From the NCBI GenBank assembly GCA_015243575.1, contig CP042469.1, positions 2,694,929-2,758,928 on the forward strand: a stretch of DNA of 64,000 nt, given 5' to 3'. A program made the translations under genes and the position numbers. Each line of letters begins with the position of its first letter. Within the stretch, counting starts at the first letter, position 1. This DNA comes from Clostridiales bacterium. GTDB taxonomy: Bacteria; Bacillota; Clostridia; Peptostreptococcales; Anaerovoracaceae. A model generated the notes under the pieces. It was given only the letters and a program-made list of their open reading frames with translations, was not told the DNA's origin and did not search any database. This document shows, piece after piece, positions 17,509 through 25,751 of this stretch.

Positions 17509-17871
17509 CTATTTTTCCGATTTTTTCACTTCTCCCATCGGAGCGGTGATACGCTCTCCTGCAGTTTCTTTTAAGATCGATTCAAACCGCGGAATGCGCC
17601 TTCCTTCATGCTCTACAACTTCATTCCACATATAGGCCGGCCGTACCCAAACCCCATAATCACCGTAAAGAGCTTGATAGACGACCATTGGTTCCAGCGT
17701 TTCCGAATGCCTGCCCAAGCTTAATACCCTATATTGATTTCCCTTGAAATGACGATACAGACCCGGTTTGATATCTGGAATCTCTGCCAACTCTTGTTCC
17801 ATATCTTGTTCCATATCTTGTTCCATATCTTGTTCCATATCTTGTTTCATATCTTTCATTTCCGATTTCAT
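17509..17871 (-). CDS. DUF1653 domain-containing protein with N-terminal MEQD repeats
   Basis: About 120 residues. The C-terminal two thirds match DUF1653: PGLYRHFKGNQYRVL, a central VVYQALYGDYGVWVRP and a WNE motif, a small beta-rich domain of unknown function found widely in bacteria. The N-terminal 30 residues are a charged, probably helical tract made of repeated Met-Glu-Gln-Asp units encoded by a 12-bp tandem repeat. The start at ATG 17871 has GAGGTG nine bases upstream; that site overlaps the stop of the preceding LysR gene at 17885, so translation may be coupled. Repeat number may vary between strains because each unit is exactly four codons. Confidence 0.75.
   Translation of the reverse strand: MKSEMKDMKQDMEQDMEQDMEQDMEQELAEIPDIKPGLYRHFKGNQYRVLSLGRHSETLEPMVVYQALYGDYGVWVRPAYMWNEVVEHEGRRIPRFESILKETAGERITAPMGEVKKSEK
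17794..17853. repeat. 12-bp in-frame tandem repeat, five units
   Basis: Five consecutive copies of TTGTTCCATATC (plus strand; the last has one change), 17794-17853. They encode the Met-Glu-Gln-Asp repeats in the DUF1653 protein. Because 12 is a multiple of three, gain or loss of units keeps the frame. Confidence 0.9.
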
Positions 17872-17884
17872 TGCTGATTTCACC

Positions 17885-18751
17885 TCACTTAATTCGGTAT
17901 GAGAAATATTCCAAAAACCGCTTCGCCGCCATAGCAAGGGAATTTCGATCCCTCATAGCAATACCGATGTCACGGTAGGCTGGAATCTCCAGCTCCTTTC
18001 TCACGATCCGGTATGGACTTCTCTTTAAGATTAATTCTGGCAGGATGCTGATTCCCAGACCATTCTCCACCATGGACATAATAGCATAGTCATCCCAAGT
18101 TGTAAAATGGATCCGCGGGGATAAGTTGTGCTTTTCAAAGATTCCTGCGATTTCTGCCTTCCCTCCCTTTTGGAGCAGCATGAAAGGGTTTTTTTCCAGT
18201 TCGCCCATGGGAAGTCGATTGCAGTCGGCCATGGGATGCCCCTCAGGAAGAACCGCCAGTAACCGATCCTTTTCCAGAAAAATGGTTTCAAGTTCTGCTG
18301 CCGCAGGCAGACATAAGAACCCAAAGTCTACTCGTCCATCGAAAATCCATGTTTCGATTTCTGTATAGTCGCCCAAGAGCAATTCAAAGTCGATCATCGG
18401 ATAGTCTTTCTGAAAAGCCTTGATCATGTTAGGCAGCCAATGAGTTGCTACGCTGGAAAAGGTACCGACACGAATCATTCCTGACTGTATTCCATGCAAA
18501 TCCTCAATCTGCTTCTGTAAGACCCGATTTTCGTAACAGACCCTTTTCAATTGAGGAAACAGTTTAAGCCCATCAGAGGTTAGGCTTACTCCAGATCGCC
18601 CTCGCTCTAGCAGGGATACCCCCCATTCCATTTCCAGGTCTTTGATCATCCTGCTAATCCCCGATTGGGTATAGTTCAAGGCTTCAGCAGCCTTAGTCAG
18701 GCTCCCGTGCTCCAGAGTTTTTATCAACGCTTCATATTTATGCAGATTCAT
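17885..18751 (-). CDS. LysR family transcriptional regulator
   Basis: Full-length LysR regulator of 288 residues: winged helix-turn-helix at 1-60 (GSLTKAAEALNYTQSGISRM) and a two-lobed effector-binding domain from about 90 (GMIRVGTFSSVATHWLP). It is divergent from the EamA transporter at 18886 with about 130 bp between them, the classical arrangement in which a LysR protein controls its neighbour and itself. The inducer is unknown. The 3' end lies 13 bases from the DUF1653 gene, whose ribosome binding site overlaps this stop. Confidence 0.9.
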   Translation of the reverse strand: MNLHKYEALIKTLEHGSLTKAAEALNYTQSGISRMIKDLEMEWGVSLLERGRSGVSLTSDGLKLFPQLKRVCYENRVLQKQIEDLHGIQSGMIRVGTFSSVATHWLPNMIKAFQKDYPMIDFELLLGDYTEIETWIFDGRVDFGFLCLPAAAELETIFLEKDRLLAVLPEGHPMADCNRLPMGELEKNPFMLLQKGGKAEIAGIFEKHNLSPRIHFTTWDDYAIMSMVENGLGISILPELILKRSPYRIVRKELEIPAYRDIGIAMRDRNSLAMAAKRFLEYFSYRIK

Positions 18752-18885
18752 CTTCTTTCCTTATTTACCGATTCCCGTTTGCATTACATTTCATCATGTT
18801 TTATATGACAAACATTCTGTATTGTCATGATTTTATTTATGATACACTACTCTCGTTAATCTATCAAGGTCGAAAGGAAAAGAAT

Positions 18886-19830
18886 ATGAAGAAATCTTAT
18901 ATTCAATATATCGCATCACTGCTGCTGTTCGGCTCCAATGGAGTTATAGCGAGTTGCATCTTTTTGAGCAGCACGGAAATCGTGCTTACAAGAACCTTGA
19001 TTGGAGGTTTGACGTTGCTGCTCTTCTTTGTCCTTTCCCGACAAAAAATAAAGCTGCCAGAGCAGAAACGAGGCATTGTATTTGTTCTGCTTTCAGGTGC
19101 AGCAATGGGTGGAAGCTGGATCTTTCTTTATAAAGCCTATACCCTGGTCGGCGTTGGGGTTGCTACGATTGTCTACTATTGCGGTCCTGTTTTTGTAATG
19201 GTTTTGTCAACCATGGTCTTCCGGGAAAAGATGACTCTTGGAAAGTTCTCCGGTTTTTTGGCTGTAGTGGCAGGAATCTATCTGTCAAACGGTCAATCAC
19301 TTTTTTCTGGTGATTCTCCGTTGGGCCTCCTCTGCAGCATGATGGCTGCTGTGATGTATACCTTAATGATTCTATTCAGTAAAAAAAGTAGCTTCGCCAC
19401 TTCTGCTGAGGGACACACGGGCTCCTCAGAAACCAAATGGGAATGCTCTCAACTTGGAAATACAGTCTGTCAATTGGGGGCTGCATTTCTTACCACCGCA
19501 CTTTTTCTAACCCTTCATCGAGGTATTTCAGTTTCTATTGAATCAAAGAATCTTCTCCCGATTCTGATCCTGGGTGTCGTAAATACCGGTATCGGCTGCC
19601 TCCTTTACTTTTCATCCATCAGTAAGCTTCCTGTACAATCTGTAGCAATCTGCGGATATTTAGAACCACTCTCTGCACTGGTTTTCTCCGCGCTCTTCCT
19701 CGGTGAGTCCCTAAATTCCGTACAGATGATAGGGGTTTTCCTCGTTTTGGGCGGCGCTCTATTTGGAGAAATCACAGGTATATTTCAAAAGAAACAGATC
19801 GATTCTCATCACTGTCGAGCATCGAATTAA
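18886..19830 (+). CDS. EamA family (drug/metabolite superfamily) transporter
   Basis: A 314-residue membrane protein with about ten hydrophobic helices arranged as two EamA halves, typical for exporters or importers of metabolites such as amino acids. The start at ATG 18886 has AAAGGAAAAG upstream; an earlier in-frame ATG at 18796 adds an implausible leader. The long polar loop in the middle (about residues 165-190, with EGHTGSSETKWE) is longer than usual. It is divergently transcribed from a LysR regulator that probably controls it. Its stop overlaps the stop of the convergent antitoxin-like gene by three bases. The substrate is unknown. Confidence 0.88.
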   Translation: MKKSYIQYIASLLLFGSNGVIASCIFLSSTEIVLTRTLIGGLTLLLFFVLSRQKIKLPEQKRGIVFVLLSGAAMGGSWIFLYKAYTLVGVGVATIVYYCGPVFVMVLSTMVFREKMTLGKFSGFLAVVAGIYLSNGQSLFSGDSPLGLLCSMMAAVMYTLMILFSKKSSFATSAEGHTGSSETKWECSQLGNTVCQLGAAFLTTALFLTLHRGISVSIESKNLLPILILGVVNTGIGCLLYFSSISKLPVQSVAICGYLEPLSALVFSALFLGESLNSVQMIGVFLVLGGALFGEITGIFQKKQIDSHHCRASN

Positions 19831-20102
19831 TCTGGGATTCTCAGGAGCAATCCCTTCAGTGACTCCAATCCTTCCTCGGTCTTAAGCAGATCGATAGGTT
19901 TTCGATCACCCAAGGCAGGCAAGTTTGAATTGAGCCACTCTTTTGCATGATCACGAAATAAACTCACAACTACAATTTTGATATCCTCGGGGACATCTTC
20001 ATCAAGTAAGTCATTCCTTCCCACATCAGCCAGTGAATGATAAACTTTTGTATAATAGCTTAAGTAACTCATCCAGTACTCCTCTTTTGATTTCTTGACC
20101 AT
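19827..20102 (-). CDS. MbcA/ParS/Xre antitoxin-like toxin-binding domain protein
   Basis: A 91-residue protein whose C-terminal part resembles the toxin-binding domain of MbcA/ParS/Xre antitoxins (DUF2384): a helix with EWLNSNLPALGDRKPIDLL followed by TEEGLESLKGLLLRI. In that family the partner is usually a RES-domain toxin encoded next door, and the antitoxin has an Xre DNA-binding half. Here neither the Xre half nor a RES toxin gene is present on either side. ATG 20102 is preceded by GGGGGTG. It may be a solitary derivative with another role. Assignment rests on the short WLN...LGDRKPxDLL pattern only. Confidence 0.6.
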   Translation of the reverse strand: MVKKSKEEYWMSYLSYYTKVYHSLADVGRNDLLDEDVPEDIKIVVVSLFRDHAKEWLNSNLPALGDRKPIDLLKTEEGLESLKGLLLRIPD

Positions 20103-20262
20103 CACATGCACCCCCAAATTATAAATAGTATACCAGATTATACCATATTGTTATTTGAATTAAAAGCAAGAATATTTGGGGTTTATATATAACTTCAGGG
20201 GATGATCCCACTGTACTTTCCTATTGATATCGCAGGAAATGATATTAATAGGAAGAAATAGG

Positions 20263-20293
20263 AAAAACCTTGATGATTTTCATCAAGGTTTTT
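20263..20293. terminator. bidirectional terminator between antitoxin-like gene and carboxypeptidase
   Basis: Perfect 14-bp stem (20263-20276 with 20280-20293) with AAAAA and TTTTT at its base. It directly follows the stop of the D,D-carboxypeptidase gene on the minus strand. Confidence 0.85.
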
Positions 20294-20301
20294 ATAATCA
20301 A

Positions 20302-21651
20302 TCAATTTCTCCAGTATTCATCATAACGCCGTCTGCTATCTTGGCTCTGATACCGCATAGCTCTTTCCTGCCGCCTCATCTTACGTCTTTTGATCTGCTT
20401 TCTCTTTAGAAATACATAAGAGGCAAAGAGCAGGATTACCAGTAATATGATAGAAGAAAAAATCTTCTCTATTTTTTGAGCCGTCTCATCTGTAACACCT
20501 ACAACGGAAAGGAGCCCACCCTCTGGAATATCACTTGCTGCAATCGCATCAACAGTATCCACAAGGCTGTCACCCTCATAGATTTCCACCTCTCCTACCT
20601 TCTGACCTAAGGTAACAGGAGCACGGACGGTTTCATCAAGCTTAATCTTGGTGTTAATCAACGATTCTGAGGCTTCCACCGGAAGTGTGGCATAAGCGGT
20701 TTTCGATGCCACAACCTCTACCTTTTTCACAGAACCTCTGTTGACTGGTATTTCTCCCAGTACGGTATCTGCCTGCATGGCCATTACACTCTTGTAGTTG
20801 TCAAACGCATAGTCCAGTAAAGCAATCGAATCACCAAAACGACCAGGGTCTGTCGATTTCATAACAACAGAAATCAACTCCGTATCTCCCCTAATAGCAC
20901 CTGCTACGAGGCAGCCACCAGCATGGCTGGTATAGCCGGTTTTAATTCCAGTCGAACCTTCATACTTTGCTGCACGCAGGACTCCGTTTGCGCTTACCTT
21001 AGTTTTTTCATCGTAGATCAAACGGTTTGTATTATAAAGATATCTTGTATCCTGTTTGTTGGTTGCAGGTATAATGTAACGATAAGTGGTGACCAATTCT
21101 CTAAATTTCTCATTCTTCATGGCCTCCCTTGCAATCATGGCCAGATCATAAGCGGTTGAAACGTGAGCCGGGTCATGAAGACCGTTTGGATTTACGAAGT
21201 TCGTATTCTTTGCGCCCAATTCCTTGGCCTTTTGATTCATCATTTCTGCAAATGCCGGAATGGTACCCGCCATTTCTTTGCCAAGGGCAACGGCAGCATC
21301 ATTTGCTGATTCCAGCAGCAATGCATAGAGTAGTTGTTCTACCGTTACCTGTTCCCCTTCAAGAAGATAGATACGGCTTCCCTCCGTATACGGTGTTTCC
21401 GCATCGATGGTTACCACTTTATTCAAATCTAGATTTTCAAGCGCCAGAAGCGCGGTGATAACTTTGGTTGTGCTGGCAGGATACCTCTGTTCGTTCATAT
21501 TCTTATCATATAGCACCTGGCCTGTTTTTACGTCGATTACGATCCCCGTCTCAGCTGTGATAGCAGGCGGCTCTGAAGCTGCATAGACAGTGCTGGGCAC
21601 AGCATGGATGATAACGAACGCAGTTAAAATGATTGTAATTAATTTCTTCAT
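20302..21651 (-). CDS. serine-type D-Ala-D-Ala carboxypeptidase (peptidase S11)
   Basis: A 449-residue low-molecular-weight penicillin-binding protein that trims the terminal D-alanine from peptidoglycan stem peptides. An N-terminal signal peptide ends near AAS (residue 25). The active-site motifs are STTK (nucleophile Ser, about residue 61), SAND and KTGYTSHAGG. A PBP5-like beta domain follows, then a C-terminal membrane helix near residue 410 (IILLVILLFASYVFL) and a highly basic tail rich in Arg. A true membrane helix rather than the amphipathic anchor of PBP5 resembles DacF-like sporulation-associated enzymes. It is monocistronic, with a strong terminator. Confidence 0.92.
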   Translation of the reverse strand: MKKLITIILTAFVIIHAVPSTVYAASEPPAITAETGIVIDVKTGQVLYDKNMNEQRYPASTTKVITALLALENLDLNKVVTIDAETPYTEGSRIYLLEGEQVTVEQLLYALLLESANDAAVALGKEMAGTIPAFAEMMNQKAKELGAKNTNFVNPNGLHDPAHVSTAYDLAMIAREAMKNEKFRELVTTYRYIIPATNKQDTRYLYNTNRLIYDEKTKVSANGVLRAAKYEGSTGIKTGYTSHAGGCLVAGAIRGDTELISVVMKSTDPGRFGDSIALLDYAFDNYKSVMAMQADTVLGEIPVNRGSVKKVEVVASKTAYATLPVEASESLINTKIKLDETVRAPVTLGQKVGEVEIYEGDSLVDTVDAIAASDIPEGGLLSVVGVTDETAQKIEKIFSSIILLVILLFASYVFLKRKQIKRRKMRRQERAMRYQSQDSRRRYDEYWRN

Positions 21652-21706
21652 ATTATCCCCGTGTTATAACGCATCGCAGTAATTTTTCATATTCGGACGG
21701 TTAATC

Positions 21707-22915
21707 TCATAAAAAGAAGAAGTCTGCCAGTTCATAACCGTTTTCAAAAAATCTTCCTCTTTCTCCTGCCGCTTCATTAAAAGCTTTGTCTGAATCCGGC
21801 TTTTCTTCCCTGTCGCTTTGATAAATCACATAGGGAACCGGCGTTGAAGAGTGAGTTCGAATAGCCAGCGGTGTCCGGTGATCCGGAACAATCAGCACTT
21901 TAAAGGTTTCCCCGGAGGAAAAAAGATATTCCAAAATTGGTTTCAGAACAAACTCGTCAATCATTTCCAGTGATTTCACTTTACCCTCTAGATCCCCTTG
22001 ATGAGAACACTCATCGGGAGCTTCTACATGTAAATAGATAAAATCCTGCCCTTTTTTGAATGCATCAATCGCCGCCTCTGCCTTGCCTTTAAAATTCGTA
22101 TGGATCGTTCCGGTTGCACCTTCAACATCCACACTGCTCAGTCCAGCGCAAATCGCAATGCCCTTGATCAGGTCTACCGCTGAAATTGCCGTTCCGGTAA
22201 TTTGATACTTCTCCGAAAAGGATGGCAGGCTTGGTTTCCTGCCCTGACCCCATATCCAAATGGAATTGGCAGGATTGAGCCCCCGTCTTGCACGATCCAA
22301 ATTGACCGGATGTTCTTTCAGCAGCTCATAACTTTTTCGCATCATCTCTGTGAGAAACTCTGAACCTTCACCCTTTGGCAAATGATTCTGAACTTTTTGC
22401 GTCAGCACATCGTGTGGCGGCGTCAAATCATAGGAAGTCGAACCATTTTTCATAATCAGTGCATGGCGGTAGCTGACTCCGGGATAAAACTGCAGAACCT
22501 CCGTCCCAAGTGCTTCATTAATATATTCAATCAGAATTTTCGCCTCTTCACTCGTAATATCTCCAGAGCTATGATCCTCAATGGTAAGTTCTTCATAGCT
22601 CCCATTTCCTGACAGGGTTACAAGATTGGTCCGGAATGCAACATCGGTTTCCGTAAGCTCAATTCCCATACTCGCTGCTTCCAGCGGTGATCTTCCTGTG
22701 TGATAGACCGCCGGGTCATATCCCATAACGGATAGGTTTGCCGCATCACTGCCTGGAGCAATTCCAGGCGGTATGGTCCTGACAAGACCGACCATGCCTT
22801 TCTGCGCCAATTGCGTTATATTTTGCATTTTTGCTGCCTGCAAGGGTGTCCGGTTGCCCAGCATGGCAATTTCCTCATCCCCCGCTCCGTCTGGCACCAA
22901 AACCAGGTATTTCAT
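21707..22915 (-). CDS. apgM: cofactor-independent phosphoglycerate mutase (ApgM-like)
   Basis: A 402-residue alkaline-phosphatase-superfamily enzyme of the archaeal-type phosphoglycerate mutase group (relatives have also been labelled proposed homoserine kinase). Metal-binding and nucleophile regions are visible: VPDGAGD at the N-terminus, GSDAANLSVMGYD, HVEAPDECSHQGD and VPDHRTPLAIRTHSS near the C-terminus. ATG 22915 has AAGGAG upstream; earlier in-frame starts lack one. The gene lies about 100 bp downstream of serC on the same strand and so is probably in the serC transcript. No phosphoserine phosphatase gene is seen nearby, so an additional phosphatase role in serine synthesis is conceivable but unproven. 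Confidence 0.88.
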   Translation of the reverse strand: MKYLVLVPDGAGDEEIAMLGNRTPLQAAKMQNITQLAQKGMVGLVRTIPPGIAPGSDAANLSVMGYDPAVYHTGRSPLEAASMGIELTETDVAFRTNLVTLSGNGSYEELTIEDHSSGDITSEEAKILIEYINEALGTEVLQFYPGVSYRHALIMKNGSTSYDLTPPHDVLTQKVQNHLPKGEGSEFLTEMMRKSYELLKEHPVNLDRARRGLNPANSIWIWGQGRKPSLPSFSEKYQITGTAISAVDLIKGIAICAGLSSVDVEGATGTIHTNFKGKAEAAIDAFKKGQDFIYLHVEAPDECSHQGDLEGKVKSLEMIDEFVLKPILEYLFSSGETFKVLIVPDHRTPLAIRTHSSTPVPYVIYQSDREEKPDSDKAFNEAAGERGRFFENGYELADFFFL

Positions 22916-23021
22916 AACCGATCTCCTTATAAAATAGAAATGCTTTCTTAATCCCTGTCTCCATGATACCATAAGAAAGCATCTCATTTGTGATAAAATT
23001 GTAATTTTCGACAATTAATTC

Positions 23022-24116
23022 TTACTTGCTGTTCTCAGCCTCGAACTTTTTCATAAAAGCAATCAAAGTGTCTACCCCAGACATGGGCATAGCATTATAG
23101 ATGCTTGCTCTCATGCCGCCGATGGAACGGTGGCCTCCCAGATTATGGAGTCCCGCTGCTTTAGCTTCCTTTGTAAATTTCTTATCCAGTGTCTCATCAC
23201 CTGTAATAAAGACAACATTCATAAGAGATCTGTCTTGCACCTCAACAGGGCAGCTGTATAGTTTGCTGTTATCAATATAGTCATAAAGTTTCTTCGCTTT
23301 CTGTCTATTGATCCTTTCCAGCGCAGGAACTCCGCCCAGATTTTTGATATGCTTAAAGATCTCTCCCGCCATATAAATCCCGAAAGTTGGTGGGGTATTG
23401 TACATGGATTCATTGTTTACGTGAATTTTATAATCCAGATAAATTGGTGCATTTTTCGGAGCAAAACCGATGAGATCATCACGGATGATTACAATAACTA
23501 CTCCTGCCGGCCCGATATTCTTTTGTGCTCCCGCATAGATCAGTCCGAATTTTGATACGTCAACTTCGTCAGAAAGAATGCAAGACGAAAGATCAGCAAC
23601 AAGTGGAATATCTCCTGTATCGGGAATGTACGGATATCTCGTGCCATAAATTGTATTATTTAATGTTATATGCACATAGTCCGCATCCGGTGTAAATTCT
23701 TCTTTTTTCACTTCAGGGATATAGGTGAAATTGCTTTCTTCCGAGGAAGCGACGGCTTTGATTTCCCCAAATTTTTGTGCTTCTTCATATGCCTTTTTTG
23801 CCCAGGCTCCCGTTATAATATAATCGGCTTTCTTGGATTTACGAAGCAGATTGATGGGAATCATGGAAAACTGTAAGGTTGCACCGCCTTGAAGGAACAT
23901 CACCTTATAATTATCAGGGATATTCATAATATCTCTGAGGTTTTTCTCAGCGGAATGAAGAATTTCTTCAAACTCTGCGGAACGATGGCTCATTTCCATA
24001 ACGGACATACCGCATCCATTGTAATTTGTTAGTTGTTCTGCTGCTTGCTCCATGACCTCTAAGGGAAGCATGGAGGGTCCAGCCGAAAAGTTGTAAACTC
24101 TTTCTTTCTGACTCAT
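23022..24116 (-). CDS. serC: phosphoserine aminotransferase
   Basis: A 364-residue class V aminotransferase that converts 3-phosphohydroxypyruvate plus glutamate to phosphoserine, the second step of serine biosynthesis. It begins with the diagnostic YNFSAGPSMLP and has GMSVMEMSHRS, LQGGATLQF and the PLP-lysine region AGAQKNIGPAG near residue 195, then HRSIGGMRASIYNAMP close to the C-terminus. Two ATGs lie close together; the one at 24116 has AGGAGG at the best distance. It is divergent from serA across a 216-bp region with a symmetrical promoter pair, and probably co-transcribed with the apgM-like gene. Confidence 0.96.
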   Translation of the reverse strand: MSQKERVYNFSAGPSMLPLEVMEQAAEQLTNYNGCGMSVMEMSHRSAEFEEILHSAEKNLRDIMNIPDNYKVMFLQGGATLQFSMIPINLLRKSKKADYIITGAWAKKAYEEAQKFGEIKAVASSEESNFTYIPEVKKEEFTPDADYVHITLNNTIYGTRYPYIPDTGDIPLVADLSSCILSDEVDVSKFGLIYAGAQKNIGPAGVVIVIIRDDLIGFAPKNAPIYLDYKIHVNNESMYNTPPTFGIYMAGEIFKHIKNLGGVPALERINRQKAKKLYDYIDNSKLYSCPVEVQDRSLMNVVFITGDETLDKKFTKEAKAAGLHNLGGHRSIGGMRASIYNAMPMSGVDTLIAFMKKFEAENSK

Positions 24117-24227
24117 TTTCATCCTCCTATACGCTCGCCTAATTTACGAAGAAAATTGTCGGCGAATCCTATGCTCAAAAAAATCAAATAATTGATTTTT
24201 AGATTTACATTGCGATAAATAATGTAT

Positions 24228-24268
24228 AATTATATCACTTTACGTACCGTCAGTAAAGTGATATAATT
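24228..24268. promoter_or_regulatory. symmetrical overlapping divergent promoters for serC and serA
   Basis: A perfect 16-bp inverted repeat (24228-24243 and 24253-24268) with a 9-base centre. It holds one full promoter on each strand. Plus strand: TTTACG (24239-24244), 17 bp, TATAAT (24262-24267) toward serA. Minus strand: TTTACT (24257-24252), 17 bp, TATAAT (24234-24229) toward serC. The two polymerase sites occupy the same DNA, so binding should be mutually exclusive. The palindrome may also be an operator. Confidence 0.75.
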
Positions 24269-24332
24269 CTACCTAATACTTATAGAAAAAAGCAATACTA
24301 ATAAAATTTTTGAATCAGGAGAGTTGGAGAAA

Positions 24333-25487
24333 ATGTACAAAATAGCAACCTTGAATAAGATCTCAAGTAAAGGGCTGGAACGGTTCAGTGATCGATATAC
24401 CGTAAGCGACAATACGTCTGACGCACAAGGAATTCTTCTCAGAAGTCAGGATATGCATTCCATGGCACTGCCGGAGTCACTGCTTGCAATTGCAAGAGCC
24501 GGAGCAGGAGTGAATAATATTCCAGTTGACGCATGCTCAAAAAAAGGGATTGTTGTTTTTAACACCCCCGGAGCCAACGCCAACGCGGTAAAGGAACTCG
24601 TATTGACCGGAATTCTCATGTCTGCAAGAAATGTCTCCAGCGCCATTGCCTGGACAAAAACTTTGACCGAAGATATTTCCAAGACTGTTGAAAAGAACAA
24701 ATCCCAGTTTGCAGGCCATGAAATCAAAGGAAAAGTCCTTGGCGTTGTCGGCCTTGGAGCCATTGGGGTTATGGTTGCCAATGCTGCCGAAAGTCTCGGA
24801 ATGCATGTAATCGGCTACGATCCATATATGTCGATCCAGTCTGCACACGAATTATCCCGCACGGTAGAGGTATCCGAGTCTCTTGATCTCCTTCTTCCTA
24901 AATGTGATTATATCACAATCCATGTGCCATTCATGGAAAATACAAAGGAGCTGATCAACGAAAAGCGCTTCAGCCTCATGAAAGACGGTGTATGCCTTCT
25001 GAACTTCTCAAGAGACCAGATTGTCAGTGAAGCGGACATCCTGAACGCACTGGAAACAGGTAAAGTACGTAAATATGTTACTGACTTCCCGTCGGAGAAG
25101 TTCCTCTGTAATGACAAAGCGATCTGCATCCCTCATCTGGGCGCTTCCACAAAGGAATCCGAAGAGAACTGCGCAAGAATGGCGGTTGATCAGATGATGG
25201 ACTATCTGGAAAACGGAAACATCACCAATTCCGTCAACTTTCCCAATTGCTCGCTGGGAATCAGCACTTCCATGAACCGAATTGCTGTACTCAATAAGAA
25301 TGTACCTGCAATGCTCGGAAAAATTACAGGAATTCTTGCTGATATGAATATCAATATCAGCGATCTAAACAACAGAAGCAAGGGTGAGTTAGCTTATACA
25401 CTCATTGATATTGACTCCGAGGTAGATGAAGTGGCTCTGAAGCAGGCGCTGAATGTCAACGGAATCATCTCCGTAAGAGTCATCTGA
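24333..25487 (+). CDS. serA: D-3-phosphoglycerate dehydrogenase with ACT domain
   Basis: A 384-residue 2-hydroxyacid dehydrogenase that oxidises 3-phosphoglycerate with NAD+, the first step of serine synthesis. The Rossmann motif GLGAIG is near residue 143, catalytic Arg in NFSRDQIV, and a later HLGASTKESEENCA carries the catalytic His. A C-terminal ACT domain (about residues 315-384, starting at NVPAMLGKITGI) suggests feedback binding of serine. ATG 24333 is used; a TTG three codons earlier sits inside the ribosome binding site. The gene is divergent from serC and followed by its own terminator. Confidence 0.92.
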   Translation: MYKIATLNKISSKGLERFSDRYTVSDNTSDAQGILLRSQDMHSMALPESLLAIARAGAGVNNIPVDACSKKGIVVFNTPGANANAVKELVLTGILMSARNVSSAIAWTKTLTEDISKTVEKNKSQFAGHEIKGKVLGVVGLGAIGVMVANAAESLGMHVIGYDPYMSIQSAHELSRTVEVSESLDLLLPKCDYITIHVPFMENTKELINEKRFSLMKDGVCLLNFSRDQIVSEADILNALETGKVRKYVTDFPSEKFLCNDKAICIPHLGASTKESEENCARMAVDQMMDYLENGNITNSVNFPNCSLGISTSMNRIAVLNKNVPAMLGKITGILADMNINISDLNNRSKGELAYTLIDIDSEVDEVALKQALNVNGIISVRVI

Positions 25488-25576
25488 TACGATTTTAATT
25501 AGATATCGTTTTCAAATAGATCTATGTTTTTATGTGAAAGCAGTATCAGAGACGAAATAAGAGAACTTATAACGGA

Positions 25577-25617
25577 GCCGCCTGTCAGCATTACAATACG
25601 CTGGCAGGCGGCTTTTT
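25577..25617 (+). terminator. terminator after serA
   Basis: Stem GCCGCCTGTCAGC/GCTGGCAGGCGGC with one G-U pair around a 10-base loop, followed by TTTTT. It lies about 90 bases past the serA stop. Confidence 0.88.
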
Positions 25618-25667
25618 CGCCATATCTGGTGTTTCAGGCTAAATACCCAATCGGCATTTCCATTTTG

Positions 25668-25751
25668 CTTCAGATAACTGTTTACTCTAGATACCTGCTT
25701 GCTCCAGATACCTGTTTGCTGCTGATATCGTTTACTCCTGATACCCGTGGG
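25668..25751. repeat. 17-bp degenerate tandem repeat at the 3' end of ntpD
   Basis: Five head-to-tail units of about 17 bp with the core CTCCAGATACCTGTTTG: 25668-25684, 25685-25701, 25702-25718, 25719-25734 (16 bp) and 25735-25751. The last unit lies inside ntpD and encodes its final residues; the rest form the 3' flank of the operon. Confidence 0.75.
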
